64,000 bases of DNA from Gammaproteobacteria bacterium. GTDB lineage: Bacteria > Pseudomonadota > Gammaproteobacteria > Pseudomonadales > Azotimanducaceae. Of the stretch, positions 9,678 through 18,905 are shown in pieces. The notes beneath the pieces were generated by a model. The model was given only the letters and a program-made list of their open reading frames with translations. It was not told the DNA's origin and searched no databases. The translations under genes and the position numbers were made by a program. The stretch's first letter is position 1; every line of letters starts with the position of its first letter. Where the stretch lies: the NCBI GenBank assembly GCA_005799745.1, contig SYFY01000192.1:1-64000 (forward strand). The letters run 5' to 3'.

Positions 9678-9879
9678 GGGAGGTCCTCCTCTAAATCGTT
9701 AACGGGTGCATGCATGCGGGGGGGAGTATACGGCTGATCGACACATCAGCCATTCGAAAGGTTCGATTATTCCCATAGACGGTTTCTATGAGAGACGGCT
9801 TCTATGGAGGGTAGGTCGGGCCATACACTGGCTGAGGCCAAGAACCCTGGTCCAACTTCACCCAACTCGGATACTTGCC

Positions 9880-11244
9880 GTGCGTTCAGAACTCGGCGTC
9901 CTGCTCAGGCTGGCCGCACCCCTTATCCTCGCCCAGCTTTCGCAGATGTTTATGGGCGTTGCAGATGTCGTCATGGTCAGTCGCGTCAGTGCAACAGACG
10001 TGGCAGGTGTGACGCTCGGTGGCAATCTCTACTTCCCCACCCAGTTCCTGGTAGCCGGCGTCATCATGGCAGTGACACCGACCATCGCGCAGCTCCATGG
10101 TGCAGGTCGAATCGGCGAAATGGGTGAGGTGGTTCGCCAGGCTTTTTTTATCGCCATTCCCGCAGGTGTTCTGCTCGTCATCCTCTTCAACAACGTTGAA
10201 CCCCTTTATCACTGGATCGGCGTCGATGCGCGCGCGATTCCGGTTTCAGTGGGTTATCTGCATGCACTCTCCTTTGGCGTGATGCCACTCCTGTGTTTCT
10301 TTGCCATGCGGTATCTCTGCGAGGGCAACTCGTGGACGAAACCGGCGATGGTGTTATCACTCCTGTCGCTACCGACGAAGGTGCTGCTCAACTACGGTTT
10401 CATCTATGGCAACTTTGGCTTGCCGGAACTGGGTGGTGTTGGTTGTGGGTATTCCTCCGCGACCATCGCCTGGGGTCAGTTCATCGCGATGGTTTTCATC
10501 ATTCGTCACTCGCGCATGCAGAAAGCCGGGGTGTTTAATCGTTTCTCCCGTCCTGATTTCTCCGCCATTGGCCGGTTGATTCGTTTGGGGGTGCCCATCG
10601 GGCTGTCGAATTTTCTGGAAATGGCGGTCTTTTCCGCAGCGACGTTGTTGATTGGTCGCATCAGCGTTGAAGCCGTCGCTGCGCACCAGATCGCGATGAA
10701 CATTGGCGGACTCACCTTCATGATCCCTATGGGCATTGGAATGGCTGCGGCAATTCGGGTGGGCTTCAACACCGGAGCTGGTGATCTTGAAGCAGCACGG
10801 CGTAGTGGTTGGCTTGCTATTGGTGTGGCCACCGCCTTTGCTGTGGTTGCCGCCATTGCCGTATTGGTCGGTCGTCACTGGATCGTATCGCTCTATACAC
10901 CGGACGTTGCAGTGGCGACGATGGCGGCGACGCTGCTTATGTACGTTGCCTTGTTTCAGTTGTTTGATGACGCGCAGGTCACTGCGCTCGGCTCGCTGCG
11001 AGGCTACAAGGACACCACCAAGCCGATGTATATCGCGCTGTTTGCTTATTGGGGCGTGGGTTTTCCGGTCGCTGTGGTGCTCGGCTATGGCTACTTCGGT
11101 TTCGACGAATACGGTTTACCAGGGTTCTGGATGGGACTCACAGCGGGACTTGGTGTTGCAGCGGTCGGGCTCGTTTGGCGATTTTGGTGGTTATCCATCA
11201 ACCACGCGCGCATTCACGAGTTGACGCGACAGGCTCACGCGTAG
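9880..11244 (+). CDS. MATE-family efflux transporter
   Basis: Multi-TM protein, LILAQLSQMFMGVADVVMVSRVSATDVAGV, MIPMGIGMAAAIRVG; GTG start at 9880 more likely than 9706; stop TAG. Confidence 0.88.
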   Translation: MRSELGVLLRLAAPLILAQLSQMFMGVADVVMVSRVSATDVAGVTLGGNLYFPTQFLVAGVIMAVTPTIAQLHGAGRIGEMGEVVRQAFFIAIPAGVLLVILFNNVEPLYHWIGVDARAIPVSVGYLHALSFGVMPLLCFFAMRYLCEGNSWTKPAMVLSLLSLPTKVLLNYGFIYGNFGLPELGGVGCGYSSATIAWGQFIAMVFIIRHSRMQKAGVFNRFSRPDFSAIGRLIRLGVPIGLSNFLEMAVFSAATLLIGRISVEAVAAHQIAMNIGGLTFMIPMGIGMAAAIRVGFNTGAGDLEAARRSGWLAIGVATAFAVVAAIAVLVGRHWIVSLYTPDVAVATMAATLLMYVALFQLFDDAQVTALGSLRGYKDTTKPMYIALFAYWGVGFPVAVVLGYGYFGFDEYGLPGFWMGLTAGLGVAAVGLVWRFWWLSINHARIHELTRQAHA

Positions 11245-11254
11245 GTATCGCAGC

Positions 11255-12142
11255 GTGGAACTCTGGGCAGTCATTACCGTCGCTGCAGCGTTTCTGCAGA
11301 ACCTCCGCTCTTACTTACAACGCCGCCTTACCGGCAAGCTCTCGGTCAATGGCGCGAGTTTTGTCCGGTTTATTTATGCGTTGCCGTTTGCCGCCATCTA
11401 TATCGGGCTGATTGCAACGACGATCGAGTTACCCGAACCCGATTTCGAGTTCTTCTTCTATTGCCTGGTGGGTGGAGTGGCACAAATTCTTGCCACCATG
11501 GCCCTGGTGGCGTCACTAGTCGGCAGTAATTTCGCTGTCGGCACGGCGCTCTCCAAAACCGAAACCCTGCAAGCCGCGCTGTTTGGATTTTTGTTACTCG
11601 GCGAAACGTTGACGATGCCTATGTGGCTCGGGGTGGTGATCTCCTTTGTCGGTGTGTTGATGTTGTCCGGCCTGTTATCAGGAAAGGCGCCCCTCAAAAG
11701 TCTTGTCAGTGGTGATCGCGGGGTGATCCTGGGGTTACTCGCAGGAACTGGTTTTGCGATCTCGGCGGTGGCTTTTCGAGGCGCTTCCTTGTCGCTGCCG
11801 GAAGGCGAGCCCATGGTTCGGGCAGCAATGACGCTGGTAGTGAGTTTGGTCTTGCAGGTGAGCTCGATGGGCAGCTTCCTGCGTTTCACCGAACCTCACG
11901 AAATGGGTCGGGTCTGGCAACAGCGCAAGATCGGTGTGCTTGTCGGTCTTGCAGGAGCTTGTGCCTCGGCGGGTTGGTTCACCGCCATGACTCTCACCCA
12001 AGCGGCTCTTGTACGGGCGGTCGGTCAAGTGGAACTGCTGTTTACCTTTATCACCGCCGTCTGGATACTTCGGGAGAGGGTCACATCACAAGAAATCATC
12101 GGCGCGGTCTTGATCCTTTGCGGCATCCTGCTGCTCATCTGA
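11255..12142 (+). CDS. EamA/DMT-family membrane transporter
   Basis: Ten hydrophobic segments, two EamA repeats (e.g. ALSKTETLQAALFGFLLLGE; VELLFTFITAVWILRERVT). Confidence 0.82.
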   Translation: MELWAVITVAAAFLQNLRSYLQRRLTGKLSVNGASFVRFIYALPFAAIYIGLIATTIELPEPDFEFFFYCLVGGVAQILATMALVASLVGSNFAVGTALSKTETLQAALFGFLLLGETLTMPMWLGVVISFVGVLMLSGLLSGKAPLKSLVSGDRGVILGLLAGTGFAISAVAFRGASLSLPEGEPMVRAAMTLVVSLVLQVSSMGSFLRFTEPHEMGRVWQQRKIGVLVGLAGACASAGWFTAMTLTQAALVRAVGQVELLFTFITAVWILRERVTSQEIIGAVLILCGILLLI

Positions 12143-12168
12143 CGCGCCGGCTAAGCGGAGGCAACACG

Positions 12169-12972
12169 ATGGCTGATAAAAGAGCTTATGAAACCATCCT
12201 CGCGGAAAACCGCGGCGACGTCTGTTTGATCACACTCAATCGTCCCGAGCGTCTTAATGCCTGGACGTACACCATGGCCGAAGAGCTCACCGACGCGGTG
12301 ATGGCGGCCAATGCAGACGACAACATCGGCGCCATGGTCATGACCGGTGCGGGGCGTGGTTTCTGCGCAGGTGCTGACATCCAGGATGTGTTTAAGGCGC
12401 AATCTGAAGGCGCAAAACTCGGTCGATCCACAAGAGCCACCGACTGGGTTGGTTTGATGCGTGAATCGAAACCGATTGTCGCCGCCGTTAACGGCGCAGC
12501 CATTGGTCTCGGTACAACCTTGATTCTGCCCATGGACTACATGGTGGCGAGCACCAGCGCGAAGCTCTCCCTGCGCTTTGTGAAGATGGGTTTAGTGCCT
12601 GAACTCGCGAGCTCGCGCTTTCTGTTCGCGCGCGTTGGCTTTGGTAAAGCCAATGAACTCATGCTCACCGGTCGCACGGTTGAAGCGGGGGAAGCCCTTG
12701 AGCTCGGCCTTGTGGATCGTGTCGTCGCGCCAGACGCGTTGATCGATACGGCGATTTCGGTGGCGCGCTCCATGGGTGAAAACCCGTCTGTTGCGCTCCG
12801 GATGATCAAACAGTTGGCCACGCAGAACGCGGCGGAGACCGATCTCAAAGCGGTGCAACTGCGCGAAGGAAAAGGGCTCAAAGTCGCTTATACGTCACCT
12901 GAGCACAAAGAAGCGATCGCTGCGTTCCTCGAAAAACGTACCCCCGACTTCAAGGGCGCTCGTAAGCGCTGA
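12169..12972 (+). CDS. Enoyl-CoA hydratase/isomerase family protein
   Basis: VCLITLNRPERLNAWT, GAGRGFCAGADIQD, PIVAAVNGAAIGLGTTL crotonase motifs; start MADKRAYE. Confidence 0.9.
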   Translation: MADKRAYETILAENRGDVCLITLNRPERLNAWTYTMAEELTDAVMAANADDNIGAMVMTGAGRGFCAGADIQDVFKAQSEGAKLGRSTRATDWVGLMRESKPIVAAVNGAAIGLGTTLILPMDYMVASTSAKLSLRFVKMGLVPELASSRFLFARVGFGKANELMLTGRTVEAGEALELGLVDRVVAPDALIDTAISVARSMGENPSVALRMIKQLATQNAAETDLKAVQLREGKGLKVAYTSPEHKEAIAAFLEKRTPDFKGARKR

Positions 12973-13128
12973 TCTCCCTGACAGATTGCAACCGTCGGCC
13001 ATTTGACGCCGGTTCCTGTGCAATCCGCCTGACCGTCGTCTCGTAACAGTGACGGCGGTCACGGGCCAAATCCGTGACCTTGCCTATGCTTTCCGGTGGA
13101 GCAGGTATCAGGCTTTCAGGAAGCGCGT

Positions 13129-13491
13129 GTGAGCAACCACAGGGAACCGTCGACGGGTGGAGAGGCCTTTCCATCCCGCCTCGTGATCACCTATATGAAC
13201 CGGGAGTACGTCGTTACGCCCGAGCGTCCGTTTGTGTTCGGATCATCACCCGATGCGGATTTGCAGGTCACCGGCGCATGGATCTCCGGGTTACATGCAC
13301 GTATTGAGTGCGCGGGCCCCAATCGGCGCTTCGAGCTTGTCGACCATTCCACCAACGGCACGTTGATGCAGACCGAAGACGATGTGGTGCGTCGCATCCA
13401 TCGTGACCGGATCCCAATGTGGGGCGAAGGCTGGCTGGGTCTCGGTGCACCTCTCGATGCAGATACAGCACTGCGGTATAGCCATGTCTGA
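13129..13491 (+). CDS. FHA-domain protein
   Basis: FVFGSSPDADLQVTGAWISGLHARIECAGPNRRFELVDHSTNGTLM matches the FHA core. Confidence 0.85.
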   Translation: MSNHREPSTGGEAFPSRLVITYMNREYVVTPERPFVFGSSPDADLQVTGAWISGLHARIECAGPNRRFELVDHSTNGTLMQTEDDVVRRIHRDRIPMWGEGWLGLGAPLDADTALRYSHV

Positions 13492-14236
13492 AGCCACTAA
13501 TCTTCAGCACTATCCGCTGATCTTCGCCAGCGCCGTCCGGACGGATCGGGGTAATGTGCGCCGGGTGAACGAAGATGCCGTGCTCGCCGATTCAGTCGGT
13601 GGGCTCTGGGTGGTTGCTGACGGTATGTGTGGCCATGAAGCCGGCGATCACGCCAGCAAGACTGTGGTTGAGGCGATGGCGTCGTTGAAGTTTCGTGCCG
13701 GTCATTCGCTGATCGACCGAATTGAGTCTATCGAAGACCGATTGCTTGCCGTGAACGATGAGCTACAGGCATGGAGCCGCGAGAAATTTTCTGGCGGTAC
13801 CGTGGGTACGACGGTGGTCGTCTTCCTCGCCTGTGATCGCCATGGTGTCGCCTTGTGGGCGGGAGATTCCCGCCTCTATCGATTGCGTGGTGGCAAACTC
13901 GAACAGATCACCCGCGATCACAATCCCATGTCGGATCTTCTGGATGTCGGCGAAATCACCGAAGCCGAAGCACTGACTGCAGATACAAATGTCATCACCC
14001 GCGCAGTGGGCGGGCATGGTTCCCTGTACCTCGATCTCATTTTGTTCGACATCGAGCCCAGTGACCTTTTTCTACTGTGTTCGGATGGCCTCTATCGCGA
14101 GCTTTCGCATGCGGACATCGAAGGACACCTGAGCGGCACCACGGAACGGATTGCCGATCGCCTCATGACCAGCTGTCTTGCGGGCGTGGCACAGGACAAC
14201 GTGTCGTGTGTGGTCGTTCAGGCCACACCCGCATGA
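13484..14236 (+). CDS. PP2C-family protein phosphatase
   Basis: TDRGNVRRVNEDAVLAD, WVVADGMCGHEAGDHAS, GDSRLYRLRGG, LLCSDGLY, DNVSCVVV; overlaps the FHA gene by 8 bp. Confidence 0.93.
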   Translation: MSEATNLQHYPLIFASAVRTDRGNVRRVNEDAVLADSVGGLWVVADGMCGHEAGDHASKTVVEAMASLKFRAGHSLIDRIESIEDRLLAVNDELQAWSREKFSGGTVGTTVVVFLACDRHGVALWAGDSRLYRLRGGKLEQITRDHNPMSDLLDVGEITEAEALTADTNVITRAVGGHGSLYLDLILFDIEPSDLFLLCSDGLYRELSHADIEGHLSGTTERIADRLMTSCLAGVAQDNVSCVVVQATPA

Positions 14237-14409
14237 AGCCCCACTGACACGGGTATGTCGTTTAAGTGCCAAAACCAATCGATTAAAAAACCTCGTAGAA
14301 CGTCATGGATGAACTAGAACCACGAGATCTGACGCTGCTGCAGCCGCGCAGCCGCAATCGATAACAAGCGACACCAGATGAGGACATTCCCGAAGGCGTC
14401 ATCCCTCGT

Positions 14410-16833
14410 GTGCTGAAATCGCAGTTTGTGCTCGATGATCGACTTGGCGTCGGCGGCATGGGTACGGTTTACCGCGCCAAGGACTTGCGTAAGGTGGAAG
14501 CGCATGACCGATTCCCTTACGTCGCGGTCAAAGTGCTGAACGCCGATATCCGTCGTCACCCCGAAGCGTTTATAGCACTCGAGCGAGAGGCCTCCCGCTC
14601 GCAACTCCTGTGGCATCACAACATCGTCTCGATATACGACTTCGACAAGGATGGCGATGTGCCGTTCATGACGATGGAGCTCTTGCAGGGGCGAGAACTC
14701 GCCACGATGTTGAATGCCTATCCCCATGGTTTGCCGATGAACATGGTGTGGCCAGTCATCGAAGGCATGTGTGATGGTCTTGCCTATGCCCACGCCAATG
14801 GTGTGGTGCATGCGGATTTCAAACCCGGCAACGTCTTTGTCACTGACCAGAATGTCGTAAAAATCCTCGACTTTGGCCTCGCCCGCGCAGTGCGCTCACA
14901 CCACGAGAGTGGTGAGGAGACCGCGTTTGATCCAGCGGAACTCGCGGCAAGGACGCCAGTGTATGCGAGTCTCGAGATGATCGCGGGCGAAGTCCCCGAA
15001 GCACGCGACGATCTTTATTCGCTCGCCGTTGTGGTCTATATGACGCTCACAGGTCGCGACCCCTTTAACCGCCTGCCAGCGGATGAAGCACAAGCGCAGA
15101 ACATGGTTCCAGAGCGGCCGACGCAGCTGTCCATGTCGCAATGGCGAGCGTTGCGCCAAGCGCTGGCGTTAAAACGAAGCGACCGGTTAGAGAGCGTCGC
15201 GGCCTTGCGCAAGGCGTTGACCCTCAAATATCCATGGCGCAATGTGGCGATGTCCGCTTCAGCTGCCGCGTTACTCATCGCCGTCACTGGTTTCTATGTG
15301 ATGGAAGGCGCAGAGATCGACGAAGTTCGCGACGAAGTTCGCCAAGTTACGTTGCTCGACATGCAATCAGCGCGAGTCAGTAGTTTGATCGAAGAACCTG
15401 CTTTGGATGCCATGTGGTTCCAGCTGTTGGGTGCTGAGCTCACCAGCTTGTCCGCGGTCGACTCCGGTGGCGCGACCTTTCAGATCTACAAAGATCAGGC
15501 CGCCGAAGTGATTGCGGTATCGATCACAAGCTCGGAGGAGATCGAGCCCGCGGTGCAGCGCTATCTTGATGCCCAATTCCTGTCGCCGGCTGAGGGGATG
15601 GATAAGGCGCTGCTCGAACGAGTAACTGCTCACATCGCGCGCGCCATGGCGGATGCCAGCCAAGCTAATCGCGAATCGGTGATCAGTGCGGCACATCAGT
15701 TGGCTTATCTACAGAACGTGCAGGAGCGTATTGGTGCTTTGCTCGCACCTGCGTTTGCAGAAGCACTCGATACCGAGCGCACACGTTTGCTGGAGGCCGT
15801 AACCGAAGCAGTTCTGAAGCTTCGCAAGCGCGGTGATGTGGCTGGTGTTCGACAAGTCGTGAACGTGCTGCGACCCATGCCTTTCGCGGCGGAGGCAGTC
15901 AAAAAACTGCAACCCCAGGTGGTTACGGTGAACGCGCAAAAAGCCAAGGTGGTCGCCAAGACTGAAGCACCTAAGGCGAAACCCATTTCGGCCGAAGCGA
16001 TGGGTCAACTTCGCCGCGTTCTGGATGTTTCCTGCTTACGCTTTGATCTGATGGCGCTCGCCGATGTGCTTCGCGCGCATACCACGGATACGAAGTTTCG
16101 CAAGGTGGCCGGTGAGCACAGCAATAAACGCATTGCCACCTGTATCGAAGAGCTCAGTGCTGTCGATGCAGAACTGGCCCGCAGCCTCTCGCGAGACGCT
16201 CAAGTGGTGCTGGAAGGGTTGGTTGACGTTGAGAAGCATGAGCCGGATCCCTGCCTGGCGCCGGGACCTGCGGGCGTTTCGCCGCAGATCTGCCGGGACC
16301 AAGCGTCTTTCGGCCTGGCACCTGAAGTGATCGTGCTCGAAGACCCGATGAATAAGTCCCGTCTCGCGGTGACCCGTGAAGAAATCAGTGCCAAGGACTT
16401 TGCCGCATTCTGTGCCGCCACAGGTGCTTGTGCTATCGAACCCAGTAACTACCCCGTCACGGGCGTACCCTTAAATGTCGTGCGCCGTTATGCCAGCTGG
16501 TTGTCTGCGGCCACGGGTGAAACTTACCGACTACCGACACGTGATGAGTGGGCGCAGCTCGCGGCCAACGGCGCGGGCGGCACGCGCCACTGCCGCGGCA
16601 AGGTCATGGAGCTCAAGCGGCCCATGGTGACCTCCGCCGGTCTCGCGGGGCAGAACGGCCTCTTACATGTCTTCGGCAACGTCAGTGAGTTGGTCGTTGA
16701 CGATGGCAGCATCGTTGCCGCTGGCGGCAGTTGGAAAGATGCGATGGATAATTGTGGGGCAGAGAGCCTGAAGGCCCTCGACTCGAGCGCCGATGACTCG
16801 ACTGGATTTCGATTTGTACGGGAGCTCTCGTGA
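14410..16833 (+). CDS. Membrane-anchored Ser/Thr protein kinase with C-terminal FGE/SUMF1-like domain
   Basis: LGVGGMGTVYRAKD, VAVKVL, HADFKPGNVFV, KILDFGLAR; central TM (VAMSASAAALLIAVTGFYVM); C-terminus TREEISAKDFAAFCAATG...YRLPTRDEWAQLA...FGNVSELVV...TGFRFVREL. Confidence 0.9.
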   Translation: MLKSQFVLDDRLGVGGMGTVYRAKDLRKVEAHDRFPYVAVKVLNADIRRHPEAFIALEREASRSQLLWHHNIVSIYDFDKDGDVPFMTMELLQGRELATMLNAYPHGLPMNMVWPVIEGMCDGLAYAHANGVVHADFKPGNVFVTDQNVVKILDFGLARAVRSHHESGEETAFDPAELAARTPVYASLEMIAGEVPEARDDLYSLAVVVYMTLTGRDPFNRLPADEAQAQNMVPERPTQLSMSQWRALRQALALKRSDRLESVAALRKALTLKYPWRNVAMSASAAALLIAVTGFYVMEGAEIDEVRDEVRQVTLLDMQSARVSSLIEEPALDAMWFQLLGAELTSLSAVDSGGATFQIYKDQAAEVIAVSITSSEEIEPAVQRYLDAQFLSPAEGMDKALLERVTAHIARAMADASQANRESVISAAHQLAYLQNVQERIGALLAPAFAEALDTERTRLLEAVTEAVLKLRKRGDVAGVRQVVNVLRPMPFAAEAVKKLQPQVVTVNAQKAKVVAKTEAPKAKPISAEAMGQLRRVLDVSCLRFDLMALADVLRAHTTDTKFRKVAGEHSNKRIATCIEELSAVDAELARSLSRDAQVVLEGLVDVEKHEPDPCLAPGPAGVSPQICRDQASFGLAPEVIVLEDPMNKSRLAVTREEISAKDFAAFCAATGACAIEPSNYPVTGVPLNVVRRYASWLSAATGETYRLPTRDEWAQLAANGAGGTRHCRGKVMELKRPMVTSAGLAGQNGLLHVFGNVSELVVDDGSIVAAGGSWKDAMDNCGAESLKALDSSADDSTGFRFVRELS

Positions 16834-17213
16834 AACTGATACGCCTTTCACCGCTATCACAGCGGCTGCGACGTGTAGCCAAGGCCCACGCTGCCGGCGA
16901 AACCTCGTTGATTGACTACCGCCACGCGCGCCGGCAACTGCTCGCGGAAGTGGTTCCTTTGCCCGTTCGAAAAGTTGACGACACTCATCGTCGTGGCCAA
17001 ATGGAGGCAAAGGGAGCGGCGGTAAAAGGATCAGACAACGTATCTGACATCACGCAGCGATCCGCTGATGGCCTGCGAAGTGCGCAAAGGGTGTCCAAAG
17101 CGTCTGTAGAGGCCGAAACCACACGTCAACGGGTGAAGCGGGTGCAGCATCGATGGATGATCGGAGCGTTGGCTTTAGTGGTTGCGGCGTTGTGGGCGTT
17201 GCTTCGCGCCTAA
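16830..17213 (+). CDS. Small tail-anchored protein of unknown function, coupled to kinase gene
   Basis: GTGA overlap with kinase stop; charged body, single C-terminal TM MIGALALVVAALWALLRA. Confidence 0.65.
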   Translation: MKLIRLSPLSQRLRRVAKAHAAGETSLIDYRHARRQLLAEVVPLPVRKVDDTHRRGQMEAKGAAVKGSDNVSDITQRSADGLRSAQRVSKASVEAETTRQRVKRVQHRWMIGALALVVAALWALLRA

Positions 17214-17220
17214 GTCATCC

Positions 17221-17240
17221 TGTCAGCGCTTGAGCTGACA
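17221..17240 (+). terminator. Hairpin downstream of the kinase operon (weak terminator candidate)
   Basis: TGTCAGC-GCTTGA-GCTGACA perfect 7-bp stem just after the stop; no clear U tract. Confidence 0.3.
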
Positions 17241-17714
17241 ATAGGGTTTCGTTGCAAAACCATGACAACCCCGACCCGGATTACAGCGTTCTTCTTGCTC
17301 GACAGGTGAGCAACCGCTAACCGGACGGTGCTGACGGTTTATGCACACTTGCCTTGTTAGCACGTTTGGCGTGGGAAGATGCACGCACTCTCTCGTGTTT
17401 GTTAGTTCATTAATCTCGTAACACTTTGAATTTAAAGATCATATTTTTTTTTCAGTGCGGATCATTTCGGAACCTCATCGGCGGCTGTACCGCAAAAATC
17501 GTCGTCTGATTCAGACTTATCCCCGTAGTTATCCACAGATTTGTGAACACTCGGTTTGTTCCTCCGATTGCCATCGCCCGCTCTGCTGTGCCTGCAGATG
17601 TGGGCAGCAGGCGGCTTAACCCGGCGTGTTGGACTGTCAGGAAATTACATGACTGGCCAGCGGCCTCGGCTTTGGCGATGATCTGCGGGCCCTGTTTATC
17701 TCCGTGAGGCCCTC

Positions 17715-18407
17715 GTGCGGGTCCTGCTCCTGCAAACCGATAACGTACTCGAGCCTTTTCAGGCGGATCACGGCGATTATCCGGCTATGTTCGGGGCACT
17801 CCTGTCTGCGCCTGACGTTCAGCTTTCCGTGCTGGACGTGCGGCATGGAACACCTATACCTGGAGCGGGTGATGCTTACGTCATCACTGGCAGTCGGCAC
17901 AGCGTCTACGACGATCTGCCTTGGATACGCAATCTCGCGGACTTTTTGAAAACTGAGATCCATGCAGGCCGGAAGGTGGTCGGCATCTGTTTTGGTCATC
18001 AGCTGCTCGCGCATTTTTTTGGGGGTGAAGTTCGACCCGCCCCAGTGGGCTGGGAAGTAGGGGTTAAAGAAACCGAGGTCTGTGCGGCACCTGCCTGGAT
18101 GGATCCTCGTGCGTCGTCGTTCAACCTGATCTCCAGCCACAAAGACCAGGTGCAGCGGCTCCCTGAAGGTGCGACGGTTATCGCCCGGTCGGCGAACTGT
18201 CCCGTCGCCGGGTTTGTCGTGGGGGAAAACGTCATCACCTTCCAAGGGCACCCTGAATTCCACAAAGGATATTCCCGGGCGTTGATGAACCATCGACGAG
18301 AGATTCTTGGCGACGAGAAATTTGCGCAAGGCGTTCAGTCATTAGATCAACCGACAGACCAGGAACTGGTCGGCCGTTGGATCACGCGATTCCTGCGCGC
18401 CGGATGA
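17715..18407 (+). CDS. Class I glutamine amidotransferase
   Basis: VVGICFGHQLLAHFFGG nucleophile motif and FQGHPEF; GTG start. Confidence 0.9.
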   Translation: MRVLLLQTDNVLEPFQADHGDYPAMFGALLSAPDVQLSVLDVRHGTPIPGAGDAYVITGSRHSVYDDLPWIRNLADFLKTEIHAGRKVVGICFGHQLLAHFFGGEVRPAPVGWEVGVKETEVCAAPAWMDPRASSFNLISSHKDQVQRLPEGATVIARSANCPVAGFVVGENVITFQGHPEFHKGYSRALMNHRREILGDEKFAQGVQSLDQPTDQELVGRWITRFLRAG

Positions 18408-18446
18408 CGATGCTGCGCATGAAGTCGATAGGTTGACCGGGAGCAA

Positions 18447-18905
18447 TTGATGAGCAAGCCGTGGCAGATCGTTCGTTACTTACGCCTCGCTGAGAAGGTC
18501 ATCCGTGATCGGCGAGCCGAGGGTCTGGGAGCAGACGCCAGCAACAAACTCGCCGGTGTTGGTGGTGCACTGCGAGGCATCCGAGAGGATGTTAAGACGC
18601 TCATTGAGTTGGTCCTGGCCTGGACCCGCGGCGACTATCGCGACGTGCCGCTCAAGTCCATCGTCACGATTATTGCGGGTGTGCTGTATTTCGTCACCCC
18701 GCTCGATTTCATCCCGGACTTTTTGTTCGGGTTGGGCTTCCTCGACGACATCACCGTGTTGACCTGGGTTATTGGTGTCGTGCGGGGAGAAATCGACCGG
18801 TTCCGTCAACGCCCTATTGCTGGCGAGGTTATTGCCCCGGCGGAGGTCGCTCACCGCGATGGCGATGCTGCTTCACTGCCTGTCTACAACGGGAAATCAA
18901 CATGA
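18447..18905 (+). CDS. YkvA-family (DUF1232) protein
   Basis: VPLKSIVTIIAGVLYFVTPLDFIPDFLFGLGFLDDITVL: DUF1232 core. Confidence 0.88.
   Translation: MMSKPWQIVRYLRLAEKVIRDRRAEGLGADASNKLAGVGGALRGIREDVKTLIELVLAWTRGDYRDVPLKSIVTIIAGVLYFVTPLDFIPDFLFGLGFLDDITVLTWVIGVVRGEIDRFRQRPIAGEVIAPAEVAHRDGDAASLPVYNGKST

Noticed and set aside
9755-9775. GGTTCGATT resembling a tRNA T-arm
   Set aside because: No matching acceptor, anticodon or complementary T-stem around it.
17460-17560. Chromosomal origin of replication
   Set aside because: Only one consensus DnaA box, no dnaA/gidA/parAB nearby, no skew information from this window.
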